A model generated the notes under the pieces. That model was not told where the DNA came from, did no database searches, and worked only from the letters and a program-made list of their open reading frames with translations. The translations under genes and the position numbers were made by a program. This document shows, one piece after another, positions 1 through 11,694 of a stretch of DNA of 64,000 nt. Every line of letters starts with the position of its first letter. The first letter of the stretch is position 1. This DNA is from Paracyclopina nana (Eukaryota > Arthropoda > Copepoda > Cyclopoida > Cyclopettidae): contig JAGUCH010000005.1 in assembly GCA_019096065.1 (NCBI GenBank), forward strand, positions 7,378,001-7,442,000, read 5' to 3'.

Positions 1-97
1 TGAGACTCAACTGAGGATGAAACTGAGACTCAACTGAGGATGAGACTGAGACTCAACTGAGGATGAGAATGAGACTCAAATGAGGATGATGGTCAGA
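1..97 (+). repeat. Minisatellite, about 24-bp unit, cut by window edge
   Basis: Four copies of a unit with core gagactcaactgaggatga run from the left edge, so the array continues outside the window. Confidence 0.85.
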
Positions 98-387
98 TGA
101 AGCTGAGACTTATTTAAGCCTTTAGTAGACACTCGATTAAGGTGGTGTCTGAGTCTCAGCTTTTTCATTATGCTCACTGCAAAACATTTTGGCTGTTCAG
201 TTGAAACTTTGCTGAGGTTATCCTAAAAAAAGCTGCTGAACGCAAGTCTCTTCTTAATGATGGAAAAGCTTTTTAATTGACATTATAATGGCGTATAGAA
301 TTATGATGGCGTGTCAGAAATGAAAAACCGAAATTAATTAATTGAACTGGAAGAAAGGTGTTTTTTGCTCACTTTTTTAAGGCAGTG

Positions 388-602
388 CACACTGGGGCTG
401 AACTTTTTAAAACAATTTCATTTTCCTAAATATCAATTATTTCCATAAGCATTTTTTCAAAAATATTCTTAAGTCATTAAAAATCAATTTTAGTTCTTGA
501 AAAAAACATTTTATTATTATTTTCAGGCACAAAATTACAACTAAATATTTTTTGGCTGTTTTTTTGAGTGATCATTTTTTTAGGGCCGATTTCCCCAGTG
601 TG
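388..602. mobile_element. MITE-like element with CACACTGGGG ends
   Basis: The left end CACACTGGGG and the right end CCCCAGTGTG are inverted copies, 215 bp apart overall, with AT-rich sequence between. No clear target-site duplication is visible, so mobility is inferred from the ends alone. Confidence 0.4.
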
Positions 603-701
603 AAAAAGCTTGTTAAGATTGAAGCTTTGAAAAATTAATGGAGATGGGAGATGTTTTGAACAAATTCACCATTGTGTCAGTGACACATTTTTACTGCTGT
701 G

Positions 702-834
702 CACAGTGGATTATTTTGACGCGCGTTCAAATTTTTCAAAATCCCAAAAGTTTCCTATTTAAAAACGCCAAAAACTGACTTAATTAAAAATTTAAATATT
801 TTTGCTTTTATGCGTAGTGAAATAATCCACTGTG
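702..834. mobile_element. MITE of the CACAGTGGATTATT family
   Basis: The 133-bp element starts CACAGTGGATTATTTTGACG and its inverted right end is AATAATCCACTGTG. It shares ends and a CGCG-containing subterminal block with 23675-23833 and 49771-49927. No target-site duplication is visible. Confidence 0.5.
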
Positions 835-1189
835 GCACAAGTGGCTATTTTACACAGTGGCCATTCAAAGCCATATAAGTCCACATGGGTGCCATTTTAT
901 TTATTCGGGGCCACGGTGGGAATTTTCAATTTGTGGCGCCCGAAAAAAAATATCCCCATAAATTGTCAGCTGTCAAATGAAACCGGTTAAAAAGTGCATT
1001 AAAGCGCCCCCGAAATTTGTTTGGGAAACCACAACAACAAAGTGGTTTTTATTATTATTTGGATATGCGCGTGACTCAAATCATTAAAAATATCTACTTA
1101 GCCCGAAATAACACAAAAAAGTAAAGTGTCGTTGTCATTTAAAGCCAATGCACCAAAAACTCGTGAAAAAGCAAAGATCGCTTACATTG

Positions 1190-1915
1190 AGTCAAATTAA
1201 GTCAAGGTAAATAAATGCAAATTGAGTTGAAATATTTCGCAGTTTTCAGATCGAGTTTAAGCCAAATTAAGTCAAGACGTAGAATCAAATTATGTCAGGT
1301 TTGTGTCAAATAAGGACTAACCATCAAGTTCAGTTGACTTAATCTAATTAATTAGTTGAATCAAACTATGTCAAGTTTAGTTGACTCTAAGTAAGTCAAG
1401 TTTAGTTGACTAAAACTAAGTCAAGTTTAATACGACTCAAACTAAGTCAAGTTTAATTCGACTCAAACTAAGTCAAGTTCTCCACATAACAAGACAAATT
1501 TGGCTTATTACTTGACTTGAGTCAAGTTTGACTCAAACCGAGTCAAGTTTGACTCAAACTGAGTCAAGTTTGACTCAAACTGAGTCAAATTTGACTCAAA
1601 CTAACCCAAGTTTGACTCAAACTAACCCAAGTTTGACTCAAACTAACCCAAGTTTGACTCAAACTAACCCATGTTTGACTCAAACTGAGTCAAGTTTAAT
1701 TGACTCATACTAAGTCAAGTTTGACTCAAAATAAGTCAACTTTTACTCGAAATAAGTCAACTTTGACTCAAAATAAGTCAACTTTGACTCAAACTAAGCC
1801 ATGTTTGACTCAAACTAAGCCAAGTTTGACTCAAACTAAGCCAACTTTGACTGAAACTAAGCCAAGTTTGATACAAGCTAAGTCAAGTTTGACACAAAAT
1901 AAATCAAGTTTGAAC
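1190..1915 (+). repeat. Minisatellite, 21-bp unit (agtcaagtttgactcaaact core)
   Basis: The array is loose from 1190 and regular from about 1510 (roughly 19 units). The core AGTTTGAcTCAAACT is nearly self-complementary. Because 21 is a multiple of three, it yields false open frames (TQTESSL repeats). Confidence 0.92.
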
Positions 1916-1955
1916 ATTTTGCTATTTTTTCAATATATGAGATCGATTCTTGCAG

Positions 1956-2246
1956 ATTCAGACCAATGTAATGTGTACTCAAGTTTTCTTTGATCTTTTG
2001 GCATCATTTATTGGCTTCAATGACAATAAGCAGCTGCAATTCAATAGAACCATTTTACACTTGTATGCACAAATTGGACACTTTGAAACCATCGATTTGC
2101 TTCTGCTTCAACTCAAACGTTCTGGAATGGAAGTAATTGATGTCCAAAAGCTGATAAGGAAAAAGCCAAGAATTCTTTCTGCAGTCAGCTTTTTTTGGCC
2201 AAAAGATAGCAAAAAAAAGCCACATTTGAATGCCAACAACTGTTGA
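1956..2246 (+). CDS. Possible isolated exon with helical-repeat (PPR-like) character
   Basis: After an acceptor-like gatcgattcttgcag the frame reads IQTNVMCTQVFFDLLASFIG, then FNDNKQLQFNRTILHLYAQI, GHFETIDLLLLQLKRSGMEV and IDVQKLIRKKPRILSAV. Unlike its neighbours it is not low-complexity. The spacing of ILHLYAQIGHFETIDLLLLQLKRSG resembles a pentatricopeptide or similar two-helix repeat. Coding character fades after about 2190; the frame ends at 2246. No partner exons were identified in the window. It may be an exon of a gene extending to the left, or a fragment. Confidence 0.3.
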   Translation: MQTNVMCTQVFFDLLASFIGFNDNKQLQFNRTILHLYAQIGHFETIDLLLLQLKRSGMEVIDVQKLIRKKPRILSAVSFFWPKDSKKKPHLNANNC

Positions 2247-2634
2247 TAAAAAATGACTTTTTGTACCCAAAAACGATATTTTTTGGCCCAAAAAGGACGT
2301 TTTTAAGGAAAGTTGGAAAATTGGAAAAAATAATATTATTGGGCATTTTTTATCTGTGAAACAAAAAACTTGTAGTGGTCGCACCTGGTCACCTAAAAAT
2401 CAGTCAATTTTGGGCGTTGTGGATTTCGTCGCTTAAAAGGGTTTTTGGGTGGTTCAATTAAACACTCTCTCTCACAAAAAAGATGTTATCAACAAGCTAT
2501 AAAAAAACTTCTTCTCCTTTTGATCTTATTAGCTCATTTCCACCCAGGCAAAGGCTAATTTTTATTGACTCACTCCTCTTTTTGCTCATTTGCTCTTCAG
2601 TAGAACTTAATGAAGCTTTGTCGGTCATAGGTCA
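2247..2634. other. Unassigned spacer
   Basis: AT-rich; runs of ttttttggcc and aaaacgatatttttt are visible but no gene or element. Confidence 0.5.
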
Positions 2635-3260
2635 TTTTTGGATCTAACTCAAGCTTTTTAGACCTAACTCAAGCTTTTAAACCTAACCCAAGCTTTTTAG
2701 ACCCATCTCTAGCTTCAAAGACCTAACTCAAGCTTTTTAGACCCAACTCAAGCTTTTAAGACCTAACTCAAGTTTTTAAGACCTAACTCAAGCTTTTTAG
2801 ACCTAACTCAAGCTTTTTAGACCTAACTCAAGCTTTTAAACCTAACTCAAACTTTTAAGACCTAACTCAAGCTTTTAAGACCTAACTCAAGCTTTTAAGA
2901 CCTTCTACAAGATAAATTGACCTTTTAGATCTAAAACAAGCTTCAAAGACCTAACTCAACTTTTTTGAGCTTTTTGTACCTAACTCAAGCTTTTTGTACC
3001 TAACTCAAGCTTTTTGTACCTAACTCAAGCTTTTTAGACCTAACTCAAGCTTTTAAACCTAACTCAAACGTTTAAGACCTAACTCAAACTTTTAAGACCT
3101 AAATCAAACTTTTAAGACCTAACTCAAACTTTTAAGACCTAACACAAGCTTTTTGTACCTAACTCAAGCTTTTTAGACCTTCTTCAAGATTTATTGACCT
3201 TTTAGATCTTAAACAAGCTTCAAAGACCTAACTCGACTTTTTTGAGCTTTTGGACCTAAA
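2635..3260 (+). repeat. Minisatellite, 18-20-bp unit (gacctaactcaagcttttta)
   Basis: About 30 copies with length variants; variants ending in ttttgtacc form a sub-block near 2975-3020. The unit carries the palindrome AAGCTT. Confidence 0.92.
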
Positions 3261-3889
3261 TCAAGCAATTAAGACCCAATTCCCTACGTGCACTTTTGAT
3301 CCCTAAAATATGTTAATTGTCTAAAAACACCGTTAGTCCCTAAAAACTTTCTCTCTAAAGCCGCCTAAATGTCTGTAAAACCATTTTAAGTCTCTAAAAA
3401 TACTCTTTGTCTAAAAACACTCTTAATAACTTTTGAACCTAAATGAAGCTTTTGAGGCATTAGTCCTTAAAGGAGAGTTAACACCCCATTAAAGCTTTTT
3501 GACCTAATTCACCATTTATAGCTTAAGTAAGCTTTTAAGGGCTGAATCAAGCTTTTTAGGCCTTAATCAGACTCAGGAGACATTTGGTGAGAATGGAAGC
3601 CGAAATTTGTGTGAGTTCGCTTTGAATTCAGCTCACATCATGTAGAGTTACTTATTGTTAGTAGGCCATATCACAAACACGATCTCTCACCTCAGATGTT
3701 GAGCCATGTACATTGAATAAAACTTCTAAGAGTCCCTTGACACATCACAAAAGAGCCACACAGTCACAAAAATTAGCTGCCATCTTCCCTACAGAAGAAT
3801 TTTGACCATCATAATATGTACATTTTTCTTTGGGATGCCAAGGCCAATATTTTTGATACTAATTGAGTACACATTTAGTTTTGAAGCCG
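3261..3889. other. Degenerate extension of the 2635-3260 array, then unassigned sequence
   Basis: Scattered words such as tctctaaaa and aagcttttgag persist to about 3560; after that no feature is seen. Confidence 0.4.
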
Positions 3890-4395
3890 AGCAAATGTGT
3901 ACTATGTATAATTTGAGTCGAGTGCAAATGTGTACTTTAATTGTGTTGTGTTCAACTGCGTACACAATTTGAGTTGTGTACAACTGTGCACATAATTTGA
4001 GTTGTGTACAATTGTGTACATAATTTGAGTCGGGTACAAATGCATTAATAATTTGTGTTGAGTTTAAATGTGTTCATAAGAAGTACACAACTGTGTGCAC
4101 AATTTGAGTTGTGTACAACTGTACACACAATTTGAGTTGAGTACAACTGTGTACACAATTTGAGTTGTGTACAACTGTGTGCACAATTTGAGTTGTGTAC
4201 AACTGTGTACACAATTTGAGTTGTGTATGACTGCGAATATAATTAGAATAATGTTTTCTTAAGTACACAATTTGAGTTGAGTACAACTGTGTACATAATT
4301 GGAATTGTGTACAACTCTGTTCTTATTTTGAGTTATGTTAATTTGCGACATAATTTGAATTGTGTACATATTTTGAATTATGTTAACATAATTTG
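3890..4395 (+). repeat. Minisatellite, about 28-bp unit (gttgtgtacaactgtgtaca core)
   Basis: About 16 units, rich in the palindrome TTGTACAA-like words and GTGTACAC; best preserved at 4085-4230. Open frames on the - strand here are by-products. Confidence 0.88.
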
Positions 4396-4829
4396 AGTCA
4401 TTACATTCTTTGTGCGCCTAGTTGAACTCAGAGAAAGTGAGTGGAGGGTTTAAAGTTCCCTTTTGCCCCAGTGTGGCACTCATGTCACCCAACAATGTGT
4501 GTTCCTGTCCAAGCAGAAAACATTTTTGTTGTTCAAATCTTGGATCAATGAATGGCTGCACACTAAAGTGGCCGTCATTTCCCACTCAAAATGATTCAAA
4601 ATGCATTTCGAATCAAAATATTGTGACGTAATGCGCCATGAGTACACACATTCATAAAAACTACCTTAAATTGCCAAAAAATGCGGAAAATTGCCAAAAG
4701 ATTATCAAAAAGGATTTTAAATAGCCCCGATTTGCCCAATTTTGGACATTTTGAAGCACAAAAACTGACCAATATAACATTAAATTAATTTTCAAATTTT
4801 TTTTAAATGGCATAAAATTGTACAAATTA
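4396..4829. other. Unassigned spacer
   Basis: One open frame (4422-4631) has no recognisable protein character. CCCCAGTGTG lies at 4466-4475. Confidence 0.4.
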
Positions 4830-5028
4830 TTTTTGGAGGGCGGGCCGAAGGCCCGCCCTCCACATTTCGCTGTGACCTATGTCGCTCCCCCGTTTGACAC
4901 AGGAAACTGCACCAGGAAACTGCACAAGGATATCGACCAGGAAGTAAATTCTAGTCTAGAACAGGGGGGTCTCGTAAGTGAGTTCTTGACGCAAGTTTTG
5001 CATGCTAAAATCACCAAATCTGTTTGTC

Positions 5029-5047
5029 TTAGCCTAGGTGGCGCTAG
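5029..5047 (+). promoter_or_regulatory. Partial CTCF-like core
   Basis: cctAGGTGGCGCTAG matches the TAGRKGGCRSY core of the CTCF motif but lacks the upstream CCAC. It lies inside SINE-like sequence. Confidence 0.25.
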
Positions 5048-5360
5048 TAGTTCTTACTACATAGCGCGTGAGCTTAAGTGATGTGTCAGTCATGGAAGCA
5101 AGCGGGCTAATCTCACGCGTCTTCAAAAGAGCTCCTAGATAAGTTCTGTATTTTTTAAAAAAGTATGCAATTTGGGCACTTTTTGATAATTTAAGGCAGG
5201 TTATGGAAATTTTTGGAAGTGAAATCCACAGAATTATATTTAAATTTTGTCTTGAAGCCTACCACAGCTCAGTCAGACTGTGTGCTATAGTACAGCAGCG
5301 ACAAGAACTCACCTTATTACTATAGATCATCTTGGTCTAGAAAAAGACAGAAAAATGTTT

Positions 5361-5434
5361 GCCTCTTATGGGGTTTGAACCAGGGTCAGACAGTATGGCA
5401 ATCAGACACTCTGTCACTGAGCCATCTTAACATC
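5361..5434 (-). pseudogene. tRNA-like SINE head
   Basis: Read on the - strand: TGGCTCAGTGACAGAG (A box) and GGTTCAAACCCC (B box) at tRNA spacing. Anticodon and acceptor stems do not close, so it is SINE-derived rather than a tRNA gene. Confidence 0.6.
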
Positions 5435-5839
5435 ACACAAAAAGTACAACTTTTGAGCAATTTAATTCAAAGAAAATGTTGAACAACATTTTGGGATTGC
5501 CCCAACACCTAGCAAATTAAAATCATATGCTATGGCCACATTCAGCCCAGTCACTGGGCTGAATGCAACAGTGTTTGTTTTTCCATAGAGGGCATTTGAA
5601 AATTTGTCCCTCAAAAACTCAAATTGCAGTGCTTTCAAAAAGGTGACTGAAGCATATTATTGAGAGTTGGCAAAAGGTTTGCCCCCTCTCAGTTTTTTTG
5701 TTTCTCAATTCAAAAAATTATTTTCACAGAATTATATTTATTATGTCAGAAGCCCTTCCATAGCATTGGTTTTTGGAGGGCGGGCCGAGATATTGACCAG
5801 GAAGTAAATTGTTATCCAGAAAAAGACAAAAAAATTATT

Positions 5840-5915
5840 GCCTCTTCCGGGATTTGAACCTGGGTCGGACTGCATTACAATCTGAAACTCTGTCACTGAG
5901 CTATCAGAGCATCTC
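5840..5915 (-). pseudogene. tRNA-like SINE head, second copy
   Basis: Same family as 5361-5434: TAGCTCAGTGACAGAG and GGTTCAAATCCC on the - strand, ending in GGAAGAGGC. It has no intact cloverleaf. Confidence 0.6.
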
Positions 5916-6440
5916 ACCATTTTACCAATTCTTTGCATTATGATTGAAATATAAAGTTGAGCAAATGTTTAGGATTGCCCTTACACCAAACAAATTATGT
6001 TGACCACATTCAACAATATTCAGGCAATTTTTTTGGGTGCGGGCCAAAGAAGGCCTGCCCTCCAAATTTCACTATGACTTATGTTGCTCCCCTGTTAAAA
6101 AAAAGGAAACTGTAAAAAAAGCGCCACCAGTATACGTGCAATATTAGTGGGAGCGGGCCGAAGGCCCGACCACTCTCATTATTTTGGGAGGGCGGGCCCT
6201 CAAAACTAAAACTGTAATACTATAAACAAACTGATTGAGACATATTATTGGGAGTGGGCAAAAGGCCTACCCCTCTCTCCCTGCCCAGTAAGTCCTGTCT
6301 ATCCAAGGAGTGTGTGTTCTAACAATCGATCCAAGGAGGATCCGTCTCTTTGATCTAGGGACCAACTACTATTCTAGCAAATAACATTGGGGCTAAATTG
6401 TGTAACCATGGCTGACTTAAATTCACCCCAGCAAGAAGAA

Positions 6441-7786
6441 CTGACTTGTGACTTAACTAGCTAGGACTGATTTGGTTAAAAACAAACTACTTAGGAGTGA
6501 CTTAGGTAGCTAAGCCTAATTAAGCTTCACCTTGTGCAGCCACTTAAGGAGTGACTTGAGTCACCACCTCTGTCTTTGGAAACCATAGCTGACTTGAGCA
6601 ACAATAGATTACTTGGATAACCATGGCTGACTTAGATTTGACAGGACATTTTTAGATTTTGGGCAGCCAGGTCCAAGAACTGACTAATCTATTAGTTGGT
6701 CTTGGTCTTTCAGTTGGTCATGATCAGCATTTGTGATCAAAGACACTAGTCAGTCCATGTGGACAGTTGGGACTCCTACCCTTGGATCCACAATGGATCA
6801 TCCGTGGATAGACTACGACAAATTGGCCTCTCATGGACAAAACAAATCATTCTTGGATCAACTACTTTTACAGATAATCCATTGATCAACACGATGGATC
6901 ATCATAGGATCAACAGTCAGAGCACACAGGCCATAGATAGACCAGGACAGACATATATTGGGTTCGACAAGAAATACCAACCCACATAAAAAAGCCTTTT
7001 CACGCTCACAAGAAATTCGGGTGAATTGGCCAAATTCTCTTTTCAAGACCAATTTTCAGCATCTCATTTTTGAATGAGTTCTTGGCTATCAAAAGTGTCC
7101 AAATTAGAAGTTATTGACAAATTAAGATGGAAATTGGCCTTAACAATCAATTTTTCCTGGATAAAGTCCATTTTTGGAGAAATAGTAGAACAGCTTGGCC
7201 ATTTTGAGGCAATCAAGATATTGTGACAAAAAAAATAACCAAGACACCATTTCAGGATAATCAATTGAAATTGGACCCGGAAATTTGTGGAATGAGGAGC
7301 TATGATAGCCTGTTTTTAGCTTAGGGCTATAAGAAAAAGGTGCCATGTCAAATTCGCAACTTTTTCGAGATGAGCATGAAAGCGGCATTTTCAACCACTA
7401 CGCAACTTTACTTGAATCAACCGGACAAATTGTCCTTGAATCACATTAAGTTTTTGGATCGACAAACGGATCATCTTTGGATAGACATAAGGCGGACAGC
7501 ACTTGTGTCAACTCAACTAATCAGCCTTGGATCGACTGGGAAAACATACTGTTCTTGCATCGACTGAAAAATTTCACATTTCAGGCTTTTTTCAAACTTT
7601 TCACTATTTTACGTAAAAGAAAAAAAAGGTGGTGAAAGTCACCATATTTAACAAGCTTTTTCAATTTTCTAACTTCAAGGAATCTCAAGGTTTGTGCTGT
7701 TGTAGCTCAAGCTTTCAAGCCAAGCAGACACTCATTCCATCAATAACATTAAAATACTGTCTCCTGTCTCAAATCTAGCTATATAA
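6441..7786 (+). repeat. Tandem duplication, copy 1 (1346 bp)
   Basis: 6441-6876 matches 7787-8221, and 7328-7784 matches 8384-8853, by eye around 90%. The middle parts differ: 6877-7327 is unique to copy 1. Words such as tggatcgac and ctatccaagga occur within and beyond it. No coding potential is evident. Confidence 0.8.
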
Positions 7787-8853
7787 CTGACTTGTGACTT
7801 AACTAGCTTGGGCTAACTTGGTAAAACACAAACTACTTAGGACTGACTTGGGTAGCCAAGCCTTATTAAGCTTTACCTTGTGCAGCCCCTTAAGGAGTGA
7901 CTTGAGTCACCATTTCTGACTTTGGAAACCATAGCTGACTTGAGCAGCAATGGATTACTTGGATAACCATGACTGACGTAGATTTACCAGGACAAAGGTA
8001 GATTTTGGGCAGCCAGGTCCAAGAACTGAATAATCTATTACTTGGTCTTGGTCTTTCAGTTGGTCATGATCAGCATTGTGATCAAAGACACTAGTCAGTC
8101 CATGTGGACAGTTGGGACTCCTACCCTTGGATCCACAATGGATCGTCCATGGATAGACTACAACAAATCAGCCTCTCATGGACAAAACAAATCATTCTTG
8201 GATCAACTACTTTTACAGATAAGCTTTTCATTGCTGAAACTGTTTTTTTCTAACCTGGCTTCGCTGATGAGCCAATCAAACTGCTGCTCCTGATCACATG
8301 ACAAGTTTCACGTGCTACAGTCTTTCCAAATATGCTTGCCCAAAAAGCGCCATCTAGTGAAAAAGTTTTTCCCTCCAATGGCTTATAAGAAAAAGGTGCC
8401 ATGTCAAATTCGCGACTTTTTTGGGATGAGCATGAAAGCGGCATTTTGAACCACTGTGCAACTGTACTTGAATTGGCTGGACAAATTGTTCTTGAATCAA
8501 CTATGAAAACATAGTTTTTGGATCTACAAACAGATCATCTTTGGATAGACAAAAGATGGACAGTATGTGCATCAACATGACTAGTCAGCCTTGGATCGAC
8601 TGGGAAAACATAGTGTTCTTGCATCGACTGAAAATTTCACTTTTCAAGCTTTTTTCAAACTTTTGACTTTTTTACGTAAAGGAAAAAATGGTGATTAAGT
8701 CACCGTATTCAAATAAGCTTTTTCAACTTTCAAGCTTTTCAAAATTTGGTTCAAGCAATCCCAAGCTTTGTGCTGTAGTAGCTCAAGCTTTCAAGCCAAG
8801 CAGAAACTCATGCCATCAAAAAGCATTAAAATACTGTCTCAAATCTAGCTATA
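7787..8853 (+). repeat. Tandem duplication, copy 2 (1067 bp)
   Basis: It corresponds to copy 1 at an offset of 1346 bp, then 1056 bp after a replaced middle of about 160 bp (8222-8383). That middle contains a CTCF-like core near 8346. Confidence 0.8.
8344..8362 (-). promoter_or_regulatory. CTCF-like site (one or two mismatches)
   Basis: On the - strand, TCACTAGATGGCGCT fits the CCASYAGRKGGCRSY consensus except at the first base. Confidence 0.4.
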
Positions 8854-10990
8854 CTTTTGCTGTAAGAGTCTAAATTTAGTAGCTGAGCACTTTCTCCAGC
8901 CATGGTAGTCTCTTTTGCCAGTCTATCCAAGGATAGTCTGCTCTGCAAGTCTATCCAAGGACAGTATGTTTTTGTCAATCCAGGGACAGTTTGTTGCTGC
9001 ATTCTAATAATGTACATACAATACGTTCTAGCTTTCAATCCAAGTATGATCCATTTTTTGGTGCAGGGACAATCAGTTATGTCAGGCTATCCAGTCAGAG
9101 TTTGTTATACTTGTCCCAGGTCCTGCTAGGTCATACTAGTCTATCCAAGGACTATCCGTTTCATTGATCCAAGGACTGTTTATCTTCAAAGTTGATCCAG
9201 GGACTATGAGTTATGTCTGTCTATCCAAGGACAATCTGTTGCAGTCTATCCAGGGACTGTTTGTTATAACAGTCAATCCAAGGGCAATCCGTTTTTCGAT
9301 GCAAGTGCAGTACATTCTGCCAGTCTATCCAAGTACAGTTCTAGTTGACCCAAGTCCGTCTCTGTCATGACTATTGATTCAAGTACAATCCTGTCCTATT
9401 GATCCAAGGACAGTGTGTTCTCATAATCAATCTTGGGATGATCTGTTGCAGTCAATGTTCTAGTCAATCCAAGTGTGGCTGCCCACAGTTGGTCTTGGTC
9501 TATGTTTGTCTCAGTTGATCCATGCGTATGACACTGCTCTTCTTAATATCAGCATATTTGCACCTGAGTGCAACTGTACATATTGTGACTCAGTTCCATT
9601 AAGTGAAGGTTGCTGAATGAAAAAGCTCCTATGTTTTAGTAGAGCGTTACTGGTCAACTGAAGTCAATAGGGGAACAAGTACCTGGGGCAAAAGGCAGTA
9701 TATTTATTTTGAATGAATGAGCTGACCAGGTAGTGCCATTCCAGATAAACTATATCAGCTACAGATTAAACTATATTTGGATCGACTAGACTAATAGTTC
9801 CCTACCCCCTCAGCAAAAGTTAGACCCCAAGAAAAATCCCTGAGAGGTTGGGAAAAATTTGAGAACCAAGCAGCTATTTTTCATCTGAGCACCAAACATC
9901 AAAAATAGAACCCAAGCTAAAATAAGGCATATCAAAAATGTTAAACCAATTAATATTTTAAGCTTTAATGAAGAAAATCTTGGCAAATAAAACTTAAGCT
10001 GCATTTAATTTGATGTAAACTTTTAAACAATCATGTCACTTTATTATCTATATCTTTTTTTTAACGGCCTTGCAAAATTATGCCTTACAAAAGTAGCTCT
10101 GCCTCAATGCCAGAAAATAATGCAAGACTCTTTGTTCTGCCAGTCTATCCAAGAACAGTGTGTTTTGTCGATCCAGTGACTGATTGCTGTTGCATTCTAA
10201 GAATATACAATGTATTCTAGCTGTCGATCCAAGCATGATCCATTTCAGTCTATCCAAGGACAGTATGTTCTAATTGATCCAAGTCTGGCCACAATATTCA
10301 CTGAATTAATTTAACTTTTGATCCTCTAATTTACACAAATCATTCTTGGCAAATCATAATATTTAATGAAGTCATCTGCTAAATAATTGTACAATTCTTA
10401 GGCCCAGTTCACCTAGCACAATGACAATATTGAAAAAAAGGAAACATTGACATTGAATTCTCAATGGCAAAGGTATATGTTTCAAACAAAACAATTATGC
10501 AGAAAAAATTGATAAAATGTTTTTGAAAGTACCTGATATTTACAAATATCTTCATAATATTGCCCCATAATGACACATCATTATACCGGGAGACCTTAAA
10601 TTAATTCAAAAACTGCTGTAAGTACTTTTTGTAAAGTTTTGTTATACCTTGGGGATTACCATAATCAACCATATTTTAGAAACATCAATAATCATGTAGA
10701 ATAAAAGCACCAAAATAATGAATCACCTCATTGGTTTCATAAGAGCAGAGTTTATGGTTCCTCAATATAAAACTTTCATGATAAATTGTATTTAATCAGC
10801 TGCTTATTTTCTTAGTCTAGCTCAGATCAATAATTTCTATCATTGCAATGTAAAACAGAAATGAGCCACACTTGTAACTCCTTGCTACCAGTGAAGCATG
10901 CTCCCATTTCTTTATAAAATAAAGGGCTACTTTCAAATATCTCCGTAGGCCCGCCCTCCGCTGTCCATTTATGGACGCCTTTACCTAGTT
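8854..10990. other. Dispersed ctatccaaggacagt words, then unassigned AT-rich sequence
   Basis: From about 8915 to 9480 and again 10137-10290, the words gtctatccaaggacagt and gatccaaggac recur irregularly, a decayed array. 9500-10136 and 10290-10990 show no gene. aggcccgccctccg at about 10948 is a remnant of the 4.8-6.3 kb hairpin family. Confidence 0.55.
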
Positions 10991-11158
10991 AAAAATGTAA
11001 CAATACTGTCCTGATGACGAGTCCATATAGGGTTTTTCGCTCATGAGTAGTCAAATGAAAGATCACCGAGTGGCGAAGCCACGAGTGATCTGGAATTTTA
11101 CTACGAATGAGCGAAAAACCCTATATGGACGAGTCATCAGGACAGTATTGACATTTTT
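10991..11158. mobile_element. Foldback/hairpin element, 50-bp arms with inner hairpin
   Basis: 11001-11050 and 11101-11150 are inverted copies; matching continues to aaaaatgt outside. An inner hairpin at 11061-11090 (GATCAC...GTGATC with a GTGGC-GAA-GCCAC tip) sits between. Both arms carry gacgagtc in the same orientation, so eight bases within the arms are not inverted. Confidence 0.75.
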
Positions 11159-11694
11159 GTCAGCTTCGTGATGGTTCTGAATCCCTAAAGTACTTTTCAA
11201 TGCTGAAAATATGATAATTTAACAATTAAATTGGCCCTACTAAAGACAGCTCGTTAGCAGGTCAAGCCTTGCGGTCAATAGCGTGCGCGCATCTCCTGGT
11301 AGCAACAAAAAAGCTCAGCGTTCCATCAAGTGAGCCAAAAAAATCGGGATCGACTGATAGTGTACTGTGTTGTGGAAATTTTCGAGCAAATTCGCATTGA
11401 CTCATTTTATTTTTCAGCAATTTACTTAATAAAATAGCCGATTTTTTATTCAAGTTTGTTTGAATTGATGAAAAAAGTGTTCATTCCATCACTAATTCCA
11501 CCTACTAACTGGTAGAGCGCTAGGTGCAGCATAATTCTTCTGTAAATCCACTCATATATCATTAAAAGTAGGCAATTATTAGTGTACTAGAAATTATTTG
11601 CTAAAAATAGTCAAAGTTCTTTGACTTGAAATTCATAACCATCTTTTAAAAGTTTTTTAAATTACACATGGACAGAATGTGCATTAAAATATGT
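11159..11694. other. Unassigned spacer
   Basis: AT-rich; a short - strand frame at 11262-11453 has no family resemblance. Confidence 0.4.

Larger units (their letters stand above)
98..1189. other. Non-coding spacer with two MITE-like elements
   Basis: No reading frame was found. It holds the inverted-ended elements 388-602 and 702-834 and an extra CACAGTGG at 853. The rest is AT-rich and unassigned. Confidence 0.6.
4830..6300. mobile_element. Cluster of tRNA-derived SINE copies with GC-rich hairpins
   Basis: Two tRNA-like heads on the - strand (5361-5434 and 5840-5915) have A-box-like GCTCAGTGACAGAG and B-box-like GGTTCAAA. Both lead into a shared gtctttttctg segment. The blocks at 4920 and 5790 share a gaccaggaagtaaatt word next to a GGGCGGGCC half-hairpin. 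The most perfect hairpin is 4835-4861: a 12-bp stem GGAGGGCGGGCC with a GAA loop. Related hairpins are at 6015-6062, 6147-6173, 6183-6198 and 6249-6276. The order head, linker and hairpin suggests several nested copies of one family. Confidence 0.65.

Noticed and set aside
1528..1993. Open frames with TQTESSL and TQTKPSL heptad repeats
   Set aside because: Created by the 21-bp minisatellite; no gene context, and phase follows the array.
4818..5081. 87-codon frame
   Set aside because: Covers a SINE hairpin and linker; no protein character.
5361..5915. Functional tRNA genes
   Set aside because: A and B boxes are present but anticodon and acceptor stems do not pair.
11005..11045. Hammerhead ribozyme (CTGATGA followed by a gtcc stem)
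   Set aside because: The required GAAA and the cleavage-site stem are missing at the right positions; the word is explained by the foldback.
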